From Tomitella biformata AHU 1821 (GTDB taxonomy: Bacteria > Actinomycetota > Actinomycetes > Mycobacteriales > Mycobacteriaceae): a stretch of 64,000 bases of DNA. The stretch covers positions 1-64,000 of the forward strand of contig NZ_BAVQ01000036.1 of assembly GCF_000524475.1 (NCBI RefSeq). The letters are read 5' to 3'. The notes under the pieces were generated by a model. It was given only the letters and a program-made list of their open reading frames with translations. It was not told the origin of the DNA and made no database searches. The position numbers and the translations under genes are program-made. Shown here in pieces: positions 17,446-26,090 of this stretch (the first letter of the stretch is position 1; every line of letters starts with the position of its first letter).

Positions 17446-18267
17446 ATGGCAGAGAGCCCGGGAGCGTTGACGCACCCCTCGTACGGCACGCTACGCGCGG
17501 TCACCCCGACCGCCTCGGTGCTGCTGTGCCACAACCCCGGCCAGATGTCCCTGGACGGCACCAACACGTGGATCCTGCGCGCGCCGGGCAGCGACCGCGT
17601 CGTGGTGCTCGACCCCGGGCCCGAGGACCCTGAGCACCTACGCCGCGTCGCCGATGTCGGGGAGGTGGCGCTGACGATCGCATCCCATCAGCACTTCGAC
17701 CACACAGAGGGCCTGGACACATTCGTCAAGCTCACGGGCAGCCCCGTGCACGCGGTCACCGAGGAATTCCGCTCCGGCGGCGGCGGTGGGCTCGAGCACG
17801 GGGAGGTCTTCGAGGTCGATGGGCTGCGGCTGACCGTCCTGCGTACGCCCGGCCACACGAAGGACTCGGTCTCGCTGGTGCTGGACGGCATCGGTCCCGA
17901 CGATCCGGGCGCGGTGCTCACCGCCGACACGATCCTCGGCCATGGCACGACCGTGCTGGACCCGCAGGACGGGGACCTGGGGGACTACCTGGACTCCCTC
18001 GACGTGCTCATCGAGGCCGGCGTCGGACGGATCTGCCTGCCCGGGCACGGCCCGGAGCTGCCCGACGTGGCGGCCATCGCGCGCGTGTATCGGGACCACC
18101 GGCATGAGCGGCTGACGCAGGTCCGCGACGCTCTGGCGTTGATGGGGCCGACAGCCGACGTGAAGACGATTGTCGAGCACGTCTACCAGGATGTGGACCC
18201 GGCCCTGTGGCCCGTCGCCGCCTGGTCGGTCGAGGTGCAGCTGCGCTACCTGCGTGAGCGCGCCTAA
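17446..18267 (+). CDS. MBL-fold metallo-hydrolase (Rv3677c-like)
   Basis: The 273-aa protein has the MBL metal motif H-Q-H-F-D-H at about residues 82-87, G-H-T-K-D-S for the third ligand near 138, D-T-I-L-G-H near 165, and a late G-H-G-P near 201. The C-terminal winged-helix-like segment (R-D-H-R-H-E-R-L) resembles the LACTB2-type subgroup, some of which are nucleases. The start ATG 17446 has GAGGAG 5 nt upstream; the longer open frame from 17161 lies within ridA in another frame. It is the last gene of its operon, ending at a strong bidirectional terminator shared with crp. Confidence 0.88.
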   Translation: MAESPGALTHPSYGTLRAVTPTASVLLCHNPGQMSLDGTNTWILRAPGSDRVVVLDPGPEDPEHLRRVADVGEVALTIASHQHFDHTEGLDTFVKLTGSPVHAVTEEFRSGGGGGLEHGEVFEVDGLRLTVLRTPGHTKDSVSLVLDGIGPDDPGAVLTADTILGHGTTVLDPQDGDLGDYLDSLDVLIEAGVGRICLPGHGPELPDVAAIARVYRDHRHERLTQVRDALALMGPTADVKTIVEHVYQDVDPALWPVAAWSVEVQLRYLRERA

Positions 18268-18275
18268 CGTCGCCA

Positions 18276-18323
18276 AACGCCGAATGGCGCTGGCCCCCTA
18301 GGGGACCAGCGCCATTCGGCGTT
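18276..18323. terminator. Bidirectional terminator between MBL gene and crp
   Basis: An 18-bp perfect stem (18276-18293 with 18306-18323, beginning AACGCCGAATGGCG) is extended by a further CCCC/GGGG pairing inside. It lies between two convergent genes and serves either direction. Confidence 0.85.
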
Positions 18324-18328
18324 GTGGA

Positions 18329-19003
18329 CTAGCGAGCGCGGCGGGCCAGGCGCTCGGAGTCGATGATCAGCACGCTCTTGCCCTCGAGCCGAAGCCAGCC
18401 GCGATGCGCGAAGTCGGCCAGGGCCTTGTTCACGGTCTCGCGGGAGGCGCCGACGAGCTGGGCGATCTCCTCCTGCGTGAGGTCGTGCGTGACCCGCAGC
18501 GCGCCAGCCTCCTGGGTGCCGAAGCGCTGCGCCAACTGCAGCAGCGCCTTGGCGACGCGGCCGGGGACGTCGGTGAAAATCAGGTCCGCGAGACTGTTGT
18601 TGGTGCGGCGCAGACGACGGGCGAGCACTCGCAGCAGCTGCTCGGCGATCTCCGGGCGCTGGCCGATCCAGTCCTTGAGCGCGTCCCGGTCCATGGACAC
18701 CGCGCGCACCTCGGTGACGGTGGTGGCGCTGGACGTGCGGGGGCCGGGGTCGAAGATCGACAGCTCGCCGAACATGTCGGACGGACCCATGATCGTCAAT
18801 AGGTTCTCGCGGCCGTCCGGGGAACGGCGGCCGATCTTGATCTTGCCACTGCCGATGATGTAGAGCCGGTCGCCAGGCTCGCCCTCATGGAAAATGATGT
18901 GGCCGCGGGGGAACTCGACCGGCTGCAGCTGCTTGATCAGCGCTGACACGGCGGAAGGTTCGACTCCCTGGAAGATTCCTGCTCTGGCCAGGATCTCGTC
19001 CAC
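18329..19003 (-). CDS. crp: Cyclic AMP receptor protein (CRP/FNR family)
   Basis: The 224-aa protein equals the length I recall for M. tuberculosis CRP (Rv3676). The N-terminal cyclic-nucleotide domain has [14 protein letters not shown] near 50-62 and [15 protein letters not shown] near 80-95, the phosphate-binding cassette. The C-terminal winged helix contains [20 protein letters not shown]. The GTG start at 19003 has GAGGAG 6 nt upstream; the longer frame to 19147 is not family-like. Two class III cyclases are encoded about 31 kb away in this window and could supply its ligand. Confidence 0.95.
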   Translation of the reverse strand: MDEILARAGIFQGVEPSAVSALIKQLQPVEFPRGHIIFHEGEPGDRLYIIGSGKIKIGRRSPDGRENLLTIMGPSDMFGELSIFDPGPRTSSATTVTEVRAVSMDRDALKDWIGQRPEIAEQLLRVLARRLRRTNNSLADLIFTDVPGRVAKALLQLAQRFGTQEAGALRVTHDLTQEEIAQLVGASRETVNKALADFAHRGWLRLEGKSVLIIDSERLARRAR

Positions 19004-19372
19004 GTGGGGCTCCTCATCGATCGATATTGCCACCGGGGGTTGGATGCGGTGGGCGGCTGATACTGGGGTGTAAATATTTAACTCGAGCTGTAGGTATTCA
19101 ACGCTACGTGTGGACCCGGTTTCACGCGGACCACACAGGCAAGGCACCCCTGTCGAGCTACCAGACAGTGGTGCCGCACAACAGTGTAGTGAACGCCTGC
19201 GTCGCCGTGTGACCGAGGCTACAACCTCGGCGGCGATGCCGTCTGCTAATGGGGCACTTGCTGTTCGCTGACTGCTGTGGGGCTCTGCCGGGCGACCCGT
19301 GAGATCCCACTCACACTATGCCTTGTGTGGCGGCGATTGTCAGCGCATCGGATTCCGGGACCGGTCGACGCG
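19004..19372. other. crp upstream region
   Basis: This 369-nt gap between crp and a small membrane-protein gene, both on the minus strand, has no convincing gene. It holds a small hairpin (CCGAGG-CTACAA-CCTCGG, 19213-19230). TGTGA at 19208-19212 is followed by a poor second half, so CRP autoregulation is only a weak possibility. Confidence 0.4.
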
Positions 19373-19600
19373 CTAGTGGGCGGCGCTGCCTGCGTTCGCG
19401 GGGCGGGGCAGTGGAGCGCTGACGGACATCAGCCCCACGGCGGGATCGGTGAGGATGTCCACCGGCGCATGCGTCTCGATGAAATCCTGGACATCCTGCC
19501 GCTGGACGGTCAGTCGCCGAAGATGCCCCTCGATCCGCTCCATGGAGAGGGCGAACAGGATCAGGAGCACAGGGGCGATGACAACGAGTAGTCCTTCCAT
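19373..19600 (-). CDS. Small single-pass membrane protein upstream of crp
   Basis: The 75-aa product starts with one hydrophobic segment (L-L-V-V-I-A-P-V-L-L-I-L-F-A-L, residues 3-18), followed by S-M-E-R-I-E-G-H-L-R-R and a soluble, Pro/Ala-rich tail. Small proteins with this layout occur between crp and nth in related genomes (Rv3675 position). No function is known. The start is ATG at 19600; a purine-rich GGAAGGAC lies close upstream. Coding status rests on position and the membrane segment, so moderate confidence. Confidence 0.6.
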   Translation of the reverse strand: MEGLLVVIAPVLLILFALSMERIEGHLRRLTVQRQDVQDFIETHAPVDILTDPAVGLMSVSAPLPRPANAGSAAH

Positions 19601-19698
19601 ACCGCTGAGTAAACACCGTCGATGTCTCGGAACGGCAACGGGGAGGCGACGGGTTGGCGGGGGGCAGCCCTGTCAGAGGTGGTCCGTAGTCTGTGGGA

Positions 19699-20463
19699 GT
19701 GACGACTGAACAGGCGCGGCCCTCCGCCCGGCGGATGGCGGCGCCGGAAACGCGGCTGGCTCTGGTTCGGCGGGCCCGACGGATGAATCGCAGACTGGGT
19801 GAGGCCTTCCCCCACGTGTATTGCGAGCTCGACTTCAATACCCCCCTTGAGCTGGCGGTTGCCACTATTCTCTCGGCTCAGTGCACCGATAAGCGGGTCA
19901 ACATCGTGACCCCTGCGCTCTTCGCCCGCTACCCGTCCGCGCGGGGCTACGCGGAGGCGGATCGTGGCGAATTGGAGGAGCTGATCCACAGCACCGGCTT
20001 CTACCGGAACAAGGCGAACTCGCTGATCGGCCTCGGACAGGCACTGTTGGAAAACCACGGCGGTGAGGTTCCTCACTCGCTCGCTGAACTGGTGAAATTG
20101 CCCGGCATCGGACGCAAGACGGCAAATGTGGTGCTGGGCAACGCGTTCAATATCCCCGGCATCACGGTGGACACGCATTTTCTACGGCTGGTCGCCCGCT
20201 GGCGGTGGACGGAGCTGACAGACCCCGTGAAGGTTGAGCACGCGATCGGCGAGTTGGTCGAGCGCAAGGAGTGGACGTTGCTGTCCCACCGGGTGATCTT
20301 CCACGGCCGCCGCGTCTGCCATGCGCGCAAGCCTGCGTGTGGGGTGTGCGTCCTCGCCCGGGATTGCCCGTCGTACGGACTGGGCCCCACCGATCCCGCC
20401 GCCGCGGCGGCGCTGGTGCGCGGACCTGAGACCGAGCATCTGCTCGCGCTGGCAGGGCTGTGA
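19699..20463 (+). CDS. nth: Endonuclease III (DNA glycosylase/AP lyase)
   Basis: The 254-aa enzyme removes oxidised pyrimidines and cuts AP sites. It has the helix-hairpin-helix [13 protein letters not shown] with the catalytic Lys, the catalytic Asp in I-T-V-D-T-H-F, and the C-terminal iron-sulfur loop C-x6-C-x2-C-x5-C ([11 protein letters not shown]). The start is ambiguous: GTG at 19693, GTG at 19699 or ATG at 19735; I use 19699. It is the first gene of a four-gene operon with thioredoxin, NUDIX and marP genes, the same order as in mycobacteria. Confidence 0.95.
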   Translation: MTTEQARPSARRMAAPETRLALVRRARRMNRRLGEAFPHVYCELDFNTPLELAVATILSAQCTDKRVNIVTPALFARYPSARGYAEADRGELEELIHSTGFYRNKANSLIGLGQALLENHGGEVPHSLAELVKLPGIGRKTANVVLGNAFNIPGITVDTHFLRLVARWRWTELTDPVKVEHAIGELVERKEWTLLSHRVIFHGRRVCHARKPACGVCVLARDCPSYGLGPTDPAAAAALVRGPETEHLLALAGL

Positions 20464-20473
20464 ATTGACCAAG

Positions 20474-21133
20474 ATGAGCGTGTCTGCCAAGACGGGGATT
20501 GGCGTGTTGGTCGTGCTAGTGGCGCTGATGATCGCAATTCTGCCGATCTGGGACAAGGACAGTGGGGGTGGCTTGGCCGCACCCGTCCTGCCCAGCGGCG
20601 CCGAGGCGCCGGTGGACACCAGCGAGCTGGCCGCGCTGCGCGCCGACGCGAGCCTAGAGCTGTGCCCGGCCCCGAGCGGTGCGGCGATGGCGAATCCCTC
20701 GGCTGGCGGCCCGTTTGCTGGGCTGGTGTTGGAATGCCTGGCGGACGGCTCGCCCATGGACCTTGGCGCCGCACTCGCTGGCAGGCCCGCAGTCCTCAAC
20801 CTGTGGGCGTACTGGTGCGCGCCGTGCCGGGCGGAGCTGCCAGCGATGGCGGAGTTCGCCGCGCGTGCGGGCGACGCGGTGACCGTGCTGACGGTCCACA
20901 AGGACAAAAATCAGGATCGCGGGTTGGCGATGCTGGCCGAGCTGGGGGTTCAGCTGCCCGGAGTAGACGACCCCGGCGCGAAGGTCGCGGCCGCGGCCAG
21001 CGCCCCCAATGTGCTGCCGGTGACGGTGCTGCTGCGTGCGGACGGCACGGTGGCCAAGGTGCTCGCGGTGCCGTTCACGAATGCGGACGAGATCGCCGAC
21101 GCCGTGCGGGAGTACCTCGGGGTGGCGGCATGA
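20474..21133 (+). CDS. Membrane-anchored thioredoxin-like protein
   Basis: The 219-aa protein has an uncleaved N-terminal hydrophobic anchor (about residues 8-25) and an extracytoplasmic thioredoxin domain with W-C-A-P-C at about 114-118, inside N-L-W-A-Y-W-C-A-P-C-R. The C-terminal half keeps the L-P-V-T-V-L-L cis-Pro strand. It probably handles disulfides of exported proteins in the ResA/TlpA style. ATG 20474 lies 10 nt after the nth stop; a TTG at 20465 is also in frame. The following NUDIX start overlaps its stop (ATGA), so translation is coupled. Two extra cysteines, in E-L-C-P-A and L-E-C-L-A, may form a structural disulfide. Confidence 0.88.
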   Translation: MSVSAKTGIGVLVVLVALMIAILPIWDKDSGGGLAAPVLPSGAEAPVDTSELAALRADASLELCPAPSGAAMANPSAGGPFAGLVLECLADGSPMDLGAALAGRPAVLNLWAYWCAPCRAELPAMAEFAARAGDAVTVLTVHKDKNQDRGLAMLAELGVQLPGVDDPGAKVAAAASAPNVLPVTVLLRADGTVAKVLAVPFTNADEIADAVREYLGVAA

Positions 21134-21843
21134 GCGAGACTCCCGACTGGCTGTCCGACCTCGCGGAGCGTGTGCGCGACTATCACGGCGGCTCGCTGCC
21201 AGAACGGTTGCAGCAGCGGCTGATTCCCCCCGGCACGAGCTCTCGGCCCGCGTCTGTGCTGATGCTGTTCGGCGAATCGGAGGAGCCGGTGAGCACGCTC
21301 ATGCCGCCGCCGGGAGTGCCGTGCGCGGACGTGCTGCTCCTGCAGCGCGCGTCGACGCTGCGGCACCACAGCGGCCAGGTGGCATTTCCCGGCGGAGTGC
21401 AGGATCCGGGCGACGCCGGCCCGATCGGCACAGCGCTGCGGGAGGCGGAGGAGGAGACCGGGCTGGACCCGGCGGGCGTGCAGCCGCTGGTGGTGATGCC
21501 GACGTTGTATATCCCGCCGTCGGGATTCGTCGTCAGCCCCGTCCTGGCCTACTGGCGCGAGCCGAGCCCGGTGCGCGCGGTGGACCAGGCGGAGACGGCG
21601 CGGGTGTCGCGGATCGCGCTGTCGGATCTGGTGGATCCGGCGAACCGCTTTCAGATCAGCTATCGCAGAATGTTCAAGGGCCCGGCTTTCACGGTGGACG
21701 GGATGCTGGTGTGGGGCTTCACCGCAGGCTTGCTGTCCGCGCTGATCGCCGAGGCCGGCTGGGAGCAGGAGTGGGACACCGGGGATGTACGTGAGCTGGA
21801 TGCCAGCCTGGCGGACCTGGAGGCCACGGTGATCGAGCAGTGA
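21130..21843 (+). CDS. NUDIX hydrolase (NudL/CoA pyrophosphatase-like)
   Basis: The 237-aa protein has a NUDIX box: G-G-V-Q-D-P-G-D followed by A-L-R-E-A-E-E-E-T-G-L, with the R-E-x-x-E-E-x-G core intact. The F-P-G-G-V-Q-D before the box resembles the NudL (UPF0035) signature of coenzyme A pyrophosphatases, so that is the likeliest activity, though other nucleotide pyrophosphates are possible. Its start overlaps the thioredoxin stop by four bases and its end overlaps marP by four bases, indicating tight coupling in the nth-marP operon. Confidence 0.88.
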   Translation: MSETPDWLSDLAERVRDYHGGSLPERLQQRLIPPGTSSRPASVLMLFGESEEPVSTLMPPPGVPCADVLLLQRASTLRHHSGQVAFPGGVQDPGDAGPIGTALREAEEETGLDPAGVQPLVVMPTLYIPPSGFVVSPVLAYWREPSPVRAVDQAETARVSRIALSDLVDPANRFQISYRRMFKGPAFTVDGMLVWGFTAGLLSALIAEAGWEQEWDTGDVRELDASLADLEATVIEQ

Positions 21844-23030
21844 CGGCTTCGCACTGGCTGGACCTGCTGGTCGTCGCCGTGGCGATCGCGGCCGCCATGT
21901 CGGGGTGGCGGCACGGCGCGGTCGCGTCGGCGTTGTCATTCGTGAGCGTGCTGGCCGGCGCCGCCGTGGGCATCACGCTCGCGCCGCACCTGGTCTCCGG
22001 CGTGACCGATCCGCGCGGCCGGGTGCTGCTTGGCGTGCTGGTTGTCGTCGTGCTGGTGGTGGCCGGGCAGATGCTCGGCATGTTCGGCGGCCGATACGCC
22101 CGGCAGTTACTCTCCCGCGGCGCGGTGCGGACCGTCGACTCGACGGTGGGCGCGCTGTTTCAAACGGTGGCGGTGCTAGCGATCGCATGGCTGCTGGCGG
22201 TGCCCCTGGCCTCGAGCACACAGCCGGCGGTCGCGGCAGCGGTGCGCGGCTCGTGGGTGCTCAGCAACGTCGACACGGTGGTCCCCGGCTGGTTACGGGC
22301 GGTGCCGAGCAGGCTGTCCGCGCTCCTAGACGACTCCGGGCTGCCCGACGTCCTGGGCCCCTTCGGCAAGACGCCGATCACCACCGTCGATCCGCCCGAC
22401 CCGGCGATCGCGAACTTGCCCGTCGTCGCCGCCTCCCGCGCGAGCGTGCTGGAGATCCTCGGCTCCGCGCCCAGTTGCCAGCGGGCGCTTGAGGGCTCCG
22501 GATTCGTCGTGTCTCCCGAGCGGGTGATGACGAACGCCCACGTGGTCGCCGGCACCACCGATGTGGTGGTGCAGAGCGCCGACGGCCCGCTCGCGGCGAC
22601 TGTCGTGTTGTTCGACCCCGATGTCGACATCGCGGTGCTCGACGTTCCAGGACTGACGGAGCCCGCCCTCTCGTTCACCGCAGTCCCCGCGCACAGCGGG
22701 GACGAGGCTGTGGTGCTCGGCTACCCCGGCGGTGGACCGTTCACGGCGAGCGCGGCGCGTATCCGCGACACGATCATGCTCTCTGGCCCCGACATTCACC
22801 ACAGCGCCACCGTCACCCGCGAGGTCTACACGATTCGCGGGCAGGTGCGCTCCGGCAACTCCGGCGGGCCGCTGGTAGGCGTCGACGGCAAGGTGCTCGG
22901 CGTGGTGTTCGGCGCCGCGGCGGATGATTCGGACACGGGCTTCGCGCTCACGGCGGCGGAGGTGCGCGCGAACCTCGACGCCTCGGCCGCCATGCACCGC
23001 GAGGTGGGCACGGGCGCCTGCGTGAGCTGA
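21840..23030 (+). CDS. marP: Membrane serine protease MarP (CvpA-trypsin fusion)
   Basis: The 396-aa protein has an N-terminal CvpA/colicin-V-production-like domain with about four membrane segments (residues 1-125), a linker, and a periplasmic trypsin-like protease. The catalytic triad is visible: His234 in T-N-A-H-V-V-A-G, Asp263 in D-P-D-V-D-I-A-V-L, Ser341 in G-N-S-G-G-P-L. Cysteines near 207 and at the C-terminus could form the disulfide known from mycobacterial MarP. The mycobacterial orthologue is needed for acid resistance and acts on cell-wall hydrolases. GTG start overlaps the NUDIX stop. Confidence 0.94.
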   Translation: MTASHWLDLLVVAVAIAAAMSGWRHGAVASALSFVSVLAGAAVGITLAPHLVSGVTDPRGRVLLGVLVVVVLVVAGQMLGMFGGRYARQLLSRGAVRTVDSTVGALFQTVAVLAIAWLLAVPLASSTQPAVAAAVRGSWVLSNVDTVVPGWLRAVPSRLSALLDDSGLPDVLGPFGKTPITTVDPPDPAIANLPVVAASRASVLEILGSAPSCQRALEGSGFVVSPERVMTNAHVVAGTTDVVVQSADGPLAATVVLFDPDVDIAVLDVPGLTEPALSFTAVPAHSGDEAVVLGYPGGGPFTASAARIRDTIMLSGPDIHHSATVTREVYTIRGQVRSGNSGGPLVGVDGKVLGVVFGAAADDSDTGFALTAAEVRANLDASAAMHREVGTGACVS

Positions 23031-23055
23031 TATATATCGAGTAGGCCTTCACAAA

Positions 23056-23069
23056 CACCTCCGGAGGTG
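23056..23069. repeat. Perfect 14-bp palindrome near the IS110 left end
   Basis: CACCTCCGGAGGTG reads the same on both strands. It lies 26 nt after the marP stop and about 90 nt before the transposase start. The second half (CCGGAGGTG) recurs at 23142-23150 as the transposase ribosome-binding region. It may belong to the IS end or to its target site. Confidence 0.6.
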
Positions 23070-23156
23070 CAAGGAAGGGAATGTCAGTAGTTCCCACTTC
23101 GCCGAGGCCCAAGACGTTGACGCGTCCAGCCCCGTGCACCACCGGAGGTGTTTTCC

Positions 23157-24370
23157 GTGTCTGTCACCATCGCTCCAGTCACACCGTCCACCATCGTCGT
23201 CGCCGTCGATGTCGGCAAGTCCGTCGCCGCGATCTCCGCCACCGACGCCGACCGCCACCGACTCTTCGGACCGGCCGAGATCACCATGACCGAGTCCGCG
23301 GTCGCCGAACTGGCCACCCAGATCAGCTCCTGCATCCCCACGGACGCCCAGGTCAAGGTTGGTATCGAGGCCGCCGGCCACTACCACCACCCCCTGCTCG
23401 ACCACACCTGGCCCGCCGGCTGGGAGGTCCTCGAGATCAACCCCGCCCGCGTCGGCGAACAACGCCGGATCAATGGCAAACGCCGGATCAAGACCGATGC
23501 CATCGACCTCGTGGCGATCACCGACCTCGTCCTCGCCGGACAGGGTCATCCTGCCGCCGCGCATGCCCTGGTCATCGAGCAGATCACCGCGCTCACCGCC
23601 CACCGCAGCCGCCGCGTCCTGGCCCGCACGGCGGTCAAGAACCAACTGATCGGCCAACTCGACCGGACCTTCCCCGGCCTGGCCCTGGCGCTGCCCAACG
23701 TACTCGGCACCAAAATCGGGCGCCTGATAGTCGCCGAGTTCGCCAACCCCGCCCGCCTCCGCGCCCTCGGCCCCGCCAAGCTGGTGACCTTCGCCGCAAG
23801 CGGAAACTGCAACTACGACTGCCCGTTGCGGAGCGGATCGTCGCTGCAGCCCGTGAGGCGATGCCCACCGACGCCGCGGAATCGGCCCGGCAGATCCTCG
23901 CCGAGGACGTGGCGATGCTCGCCGTCCTCGACGGCCAGATCGCCGACGCCGAGGCCCGGCTCGCGGAACTGCTGCCCGCCAGCCCGTTCGCCACGCTGCC
24001 CACCGTCCCCGGCTGGGGCGTCGTCCGCGCCGCGAATTATGGTGGGGCGCTGGGTGATCCAGGCCGATGGCCCGGACCACGGCAGGTCTACCGGGCCTCC
24101 GGGCTCTCGCCGATGCAGTACGAGTCCGCCGGGCGGCGCCGGGACGGGAAGATCAGCCGCGAGGGTTCCGTGCGGCTGCGCCGCGCCCTGATCGACCTCG
24201 GCATGGGGTTGTGGTTGGTCGAGCCCGCCGCGAAGGCCCGCGCAGGCGAGCTGAAGGCCCGCGGCAAGAAGGGCAAGGTGATCGCCTGCGTGATGGCGAA
24301 CCGGGCGAACCGGATCGCCTACGCGATGGTCCGCGATCACACGGTCTACGAACCCGGCCGCTGGGCCTGA
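23157..24370 (+). pseudogene. IS110 family transposase, frameshifted
   Basis: The N-terminal DEDD domain starts at GTG 23157 (GGAGG upstream), with V-A-V-D-V-G-K-S-V, I-E-A-A-G-H-Y and K-T-D-A-I-D-L supplying acidic residues. The frame then loses homology near 23,820, after F-A-A-S-G-N-C-N-Y. The C-terminal Transposase_20 domain (P-V-A-E-R-I-V-A-A-A-R-E-A to the end at 24370) continues in the frame one base back, as after a 1-nt deletion. Its helix-hairpin-helix T-V-P-G-W-G-V and R-A-S-G-L-S-P motifs are intact. No clear slippery heptamer is visible at the junction, so programmed frameshifting is unlikely; a true mutation or a sequencing error fits better. Confidence 0.8.
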
Positions 24371-24484
24371 CCAGAGCTCCGGAGCTGCCCCCGCCCCCGG
24401 TCCTCGCCGTCGGCGTTGGCGCGCAGGAGCGGTCCACCACCGGAAATATGTTGCCTGTCAACAGTTTTCATTGAGGTGGTGGAC

Positions 24485-24989
24485 GGCGACGAGCACCGGC
24501 GCACACTCGCGCGATCGGCCGCGGAGGCCCGGCCCAGGGCGACACAGTCATGACACCGGACGTCAGGAGGAATCTATTTGCGTTTGCCCTTCACAACGCC
24601 AGCCGAGGATGCCACGCTAGAGGGGGGACGAGGGGCTGGATCAGATGCCGCGTGAGCTATGGCGGACCGGTCACCCGGTTACGCCGCGCCTAGCTTGGCA
24701 CCCGGCCCCTCGCCCTCATAGCAGCCCGAACGTCGCCAGATGACCCACCACCGCATGGGGTGAGGTCGCATATGTCAGCGTGGGCGCTGGGTGCCCACCC
24801 CCGCCACGACTTCTCGGCTCAACAGCACCGGCCCTGACACCGCCGCCGTCTGCGACGGCGATGCCACCTGGCGGAGCCCACACTTGACACGACCTATAGC
24901 CAGCTAGGCGGCCGACGGGTGACAGCGGTCGGTTCGGCGACGAAGATGGAGGCGACTGCACTTTCCACCGACTGACCGGAGGGAACTCC
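24485..24989. other. Non-coding stretch with promoter upstream of methyltransferase
   Basis: These 505 nt contain no convincing gene. A good -35 box TTGACA lies at 24884-24889, with weak -10 candidates at 24895 and 24905. A small hairpin (GCCGTC-TGC-GACGGC) lies near 24845-24860. The rest may be remnant DNA brought in with the IS. Confidence 0.4.
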
Positions 24990-26081
24990 ATGTCCAGCAC
25001 CGCAGAAGCCCTATCCCCTGAGCGCTCCCCGGCCGATGCGCTGGCCCAGCGGGTCGTGGACGCAGCCTTGGGGACCGTTGACATCCTCTCGATCTACCTC
25101 GGGGACAGGCTCGGCTGGTACCGCAGCCTCGACGTCGATGGGCCAGCCACGGCCGATGAGTTGGCTGCCCGCACCGGGACCAACTCGCGGTACACGCGGG
25201 AATGGCTGGAACAGCAGGCGGTGACCGGACTTCTCGACGTCGCCGATGGAGAGCACCCTTCGTTCGCCCTGTCCCGGGCGGGAGCCGAGGTTTTCGCGGA
25301 CGAGCACAGCCTGGCGTATCTCGCCCCGCTCGCGAGGCTGTTGTGCGGCGCTGCGAAGCGATTGCCGGAGCTGTTGGAGGCGTACCGGTCCGGCGGCGGG
25401 GTGGGCTGGGCGCGGTACGGGCGTGACGCTCGGGACGGGCAGGCGGACATGAACCGGCCCTGGTACGAACACTCGCTGGCCGACGCGCTTGGCTCGATCC
25501 CGGAGGTGGATAGGCTGCTCCGAGCCCCCGGCTCGATGCTCGCCGATCTTGGCTGCGGGGGTGGCTGGTCCACGATCGCGCTGGCCCGGGCCTATCCGGA
25601 GGCGACGGTGCGGGGCGTGGACATCGACCGCGCCACCGTCGAGCTCGCCCGGGCCAACGTGGCCGCGGCCCCCGAGGTGGCCGTGCGGGTGACCGTCACA
25701 GAGGCCGACGCCGCGGCGCTGCCGCGGGGAGGTTACCAGGCGGTTTTCGCCTTCGAATGCGTGCACGACATGCCACGGCCAGTGGAGGTGTTGGCCGCCG
25801 CCCGCCGCGCGCTTGCCCCGGGCGGGGTGATGATCGTGATGGATGAGGCGGTCGCGGACACGTTCGCCGCACCCGGCGATGAGACGGAGAGGCTGATGTA
25901 CGGGTTCAGCCTGACTGTCTGTTTACCTGACGGGATGGCGCATCCGGCGAGCGTGGCGACCGGCACCGTGATGCGCGCCGACACCTTGCGGCGGTATGCG
26001 GAGGCTGCGGGGTTCGCCGAGTTCGAGGTGCTGCCGATCGAGGACTTTGGATTCTGGCGGTTCTACCTGCTGCGAGAGTGA
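24990..26081 (+). CDS. Class I SAM methyltransferase with N-terminal winged helix
   Basis: The 363-aa protein has an N-terminal winged-helix domain (A-T-A-D-E-L-A-A-R-T-G-T-N-S-R-Y-T-R-E-W-L near residues 50-70) and a Rossmann methyltransferase domain: L-A-D-L-G-C-G-G-G-W-S near 188, V-D-I-D-R near 212, and F-E-C-V-H-D near 253. The layout resembles Rv2258c-type proteins, which were once annotated as regulators. The acceptor substrate is unknown. GGAGGG sits 7-8 nt before ATG 24990. It lies in the accessory insert between marP and ephE and is separated from ephE by only nine bases, convergent. Confidence 0.8.
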   Translation: MSSTAEALSPERSPADALAQRVVDAALGTVDILSIYLGDRLGWYRSLDVDGPATADELAARTGTNSRYTREWLEQQAVTGLLDVADGEHPSFALSRAGAEVFADEHSLAYLAPLARLLCGAAKRLPELLEAYRSGGGVGWARYGRDARDGQADMNRPWYEHSLADALGSIPEVDRLLRAPGSMLADLGCGGGWSTIALARAYPEATVRGVDIDRATVELARANVAAAPEVAVRVTVTEADAAALPRGGYQAVFAFECVHDMPRPVEVLAAARRALAPGGVMIVMDEAVADTFAAPGDETERLMYGFSLTVCLPDGMAHPASVATGTVMRADTLRRYAEAAGFAEFEVLPIEDFGFWRFYLLRE

Positions 26082-26090
26082 ACGCGGTTC

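Larger units (their letters stand above)
23031..24484 (+). mobile_element. IS110-family insertion sequence (degraded, limits uncertain)
   Basis: An IS110-type transposase lies between marP and a methyltransferase gene, at a place where mycobacteria have marP next to ephE. No terminal inverted repeats are obvious, as expected for IS110. CACCACCGGA occurs on both sides (23137-23146 and 24435-24444). A 10-bp inverted repeat (GTCCACCACC 24432-24441 and GGTGGTGGAC 24475-24484) lies at the right. The left non-coding part (23031-23156) is where IS110-group elements carry their bridge RNA. The limits given are a guess. Confidence 0.6.

Noticed and set aside
23800-23830. Programmed frameshift in the IS110 transposase
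   Set aside because: I found no slippery heptamer or nearby stimulatory hairpin at the frame change, and IS110 transposases are normally single-frame proteins.
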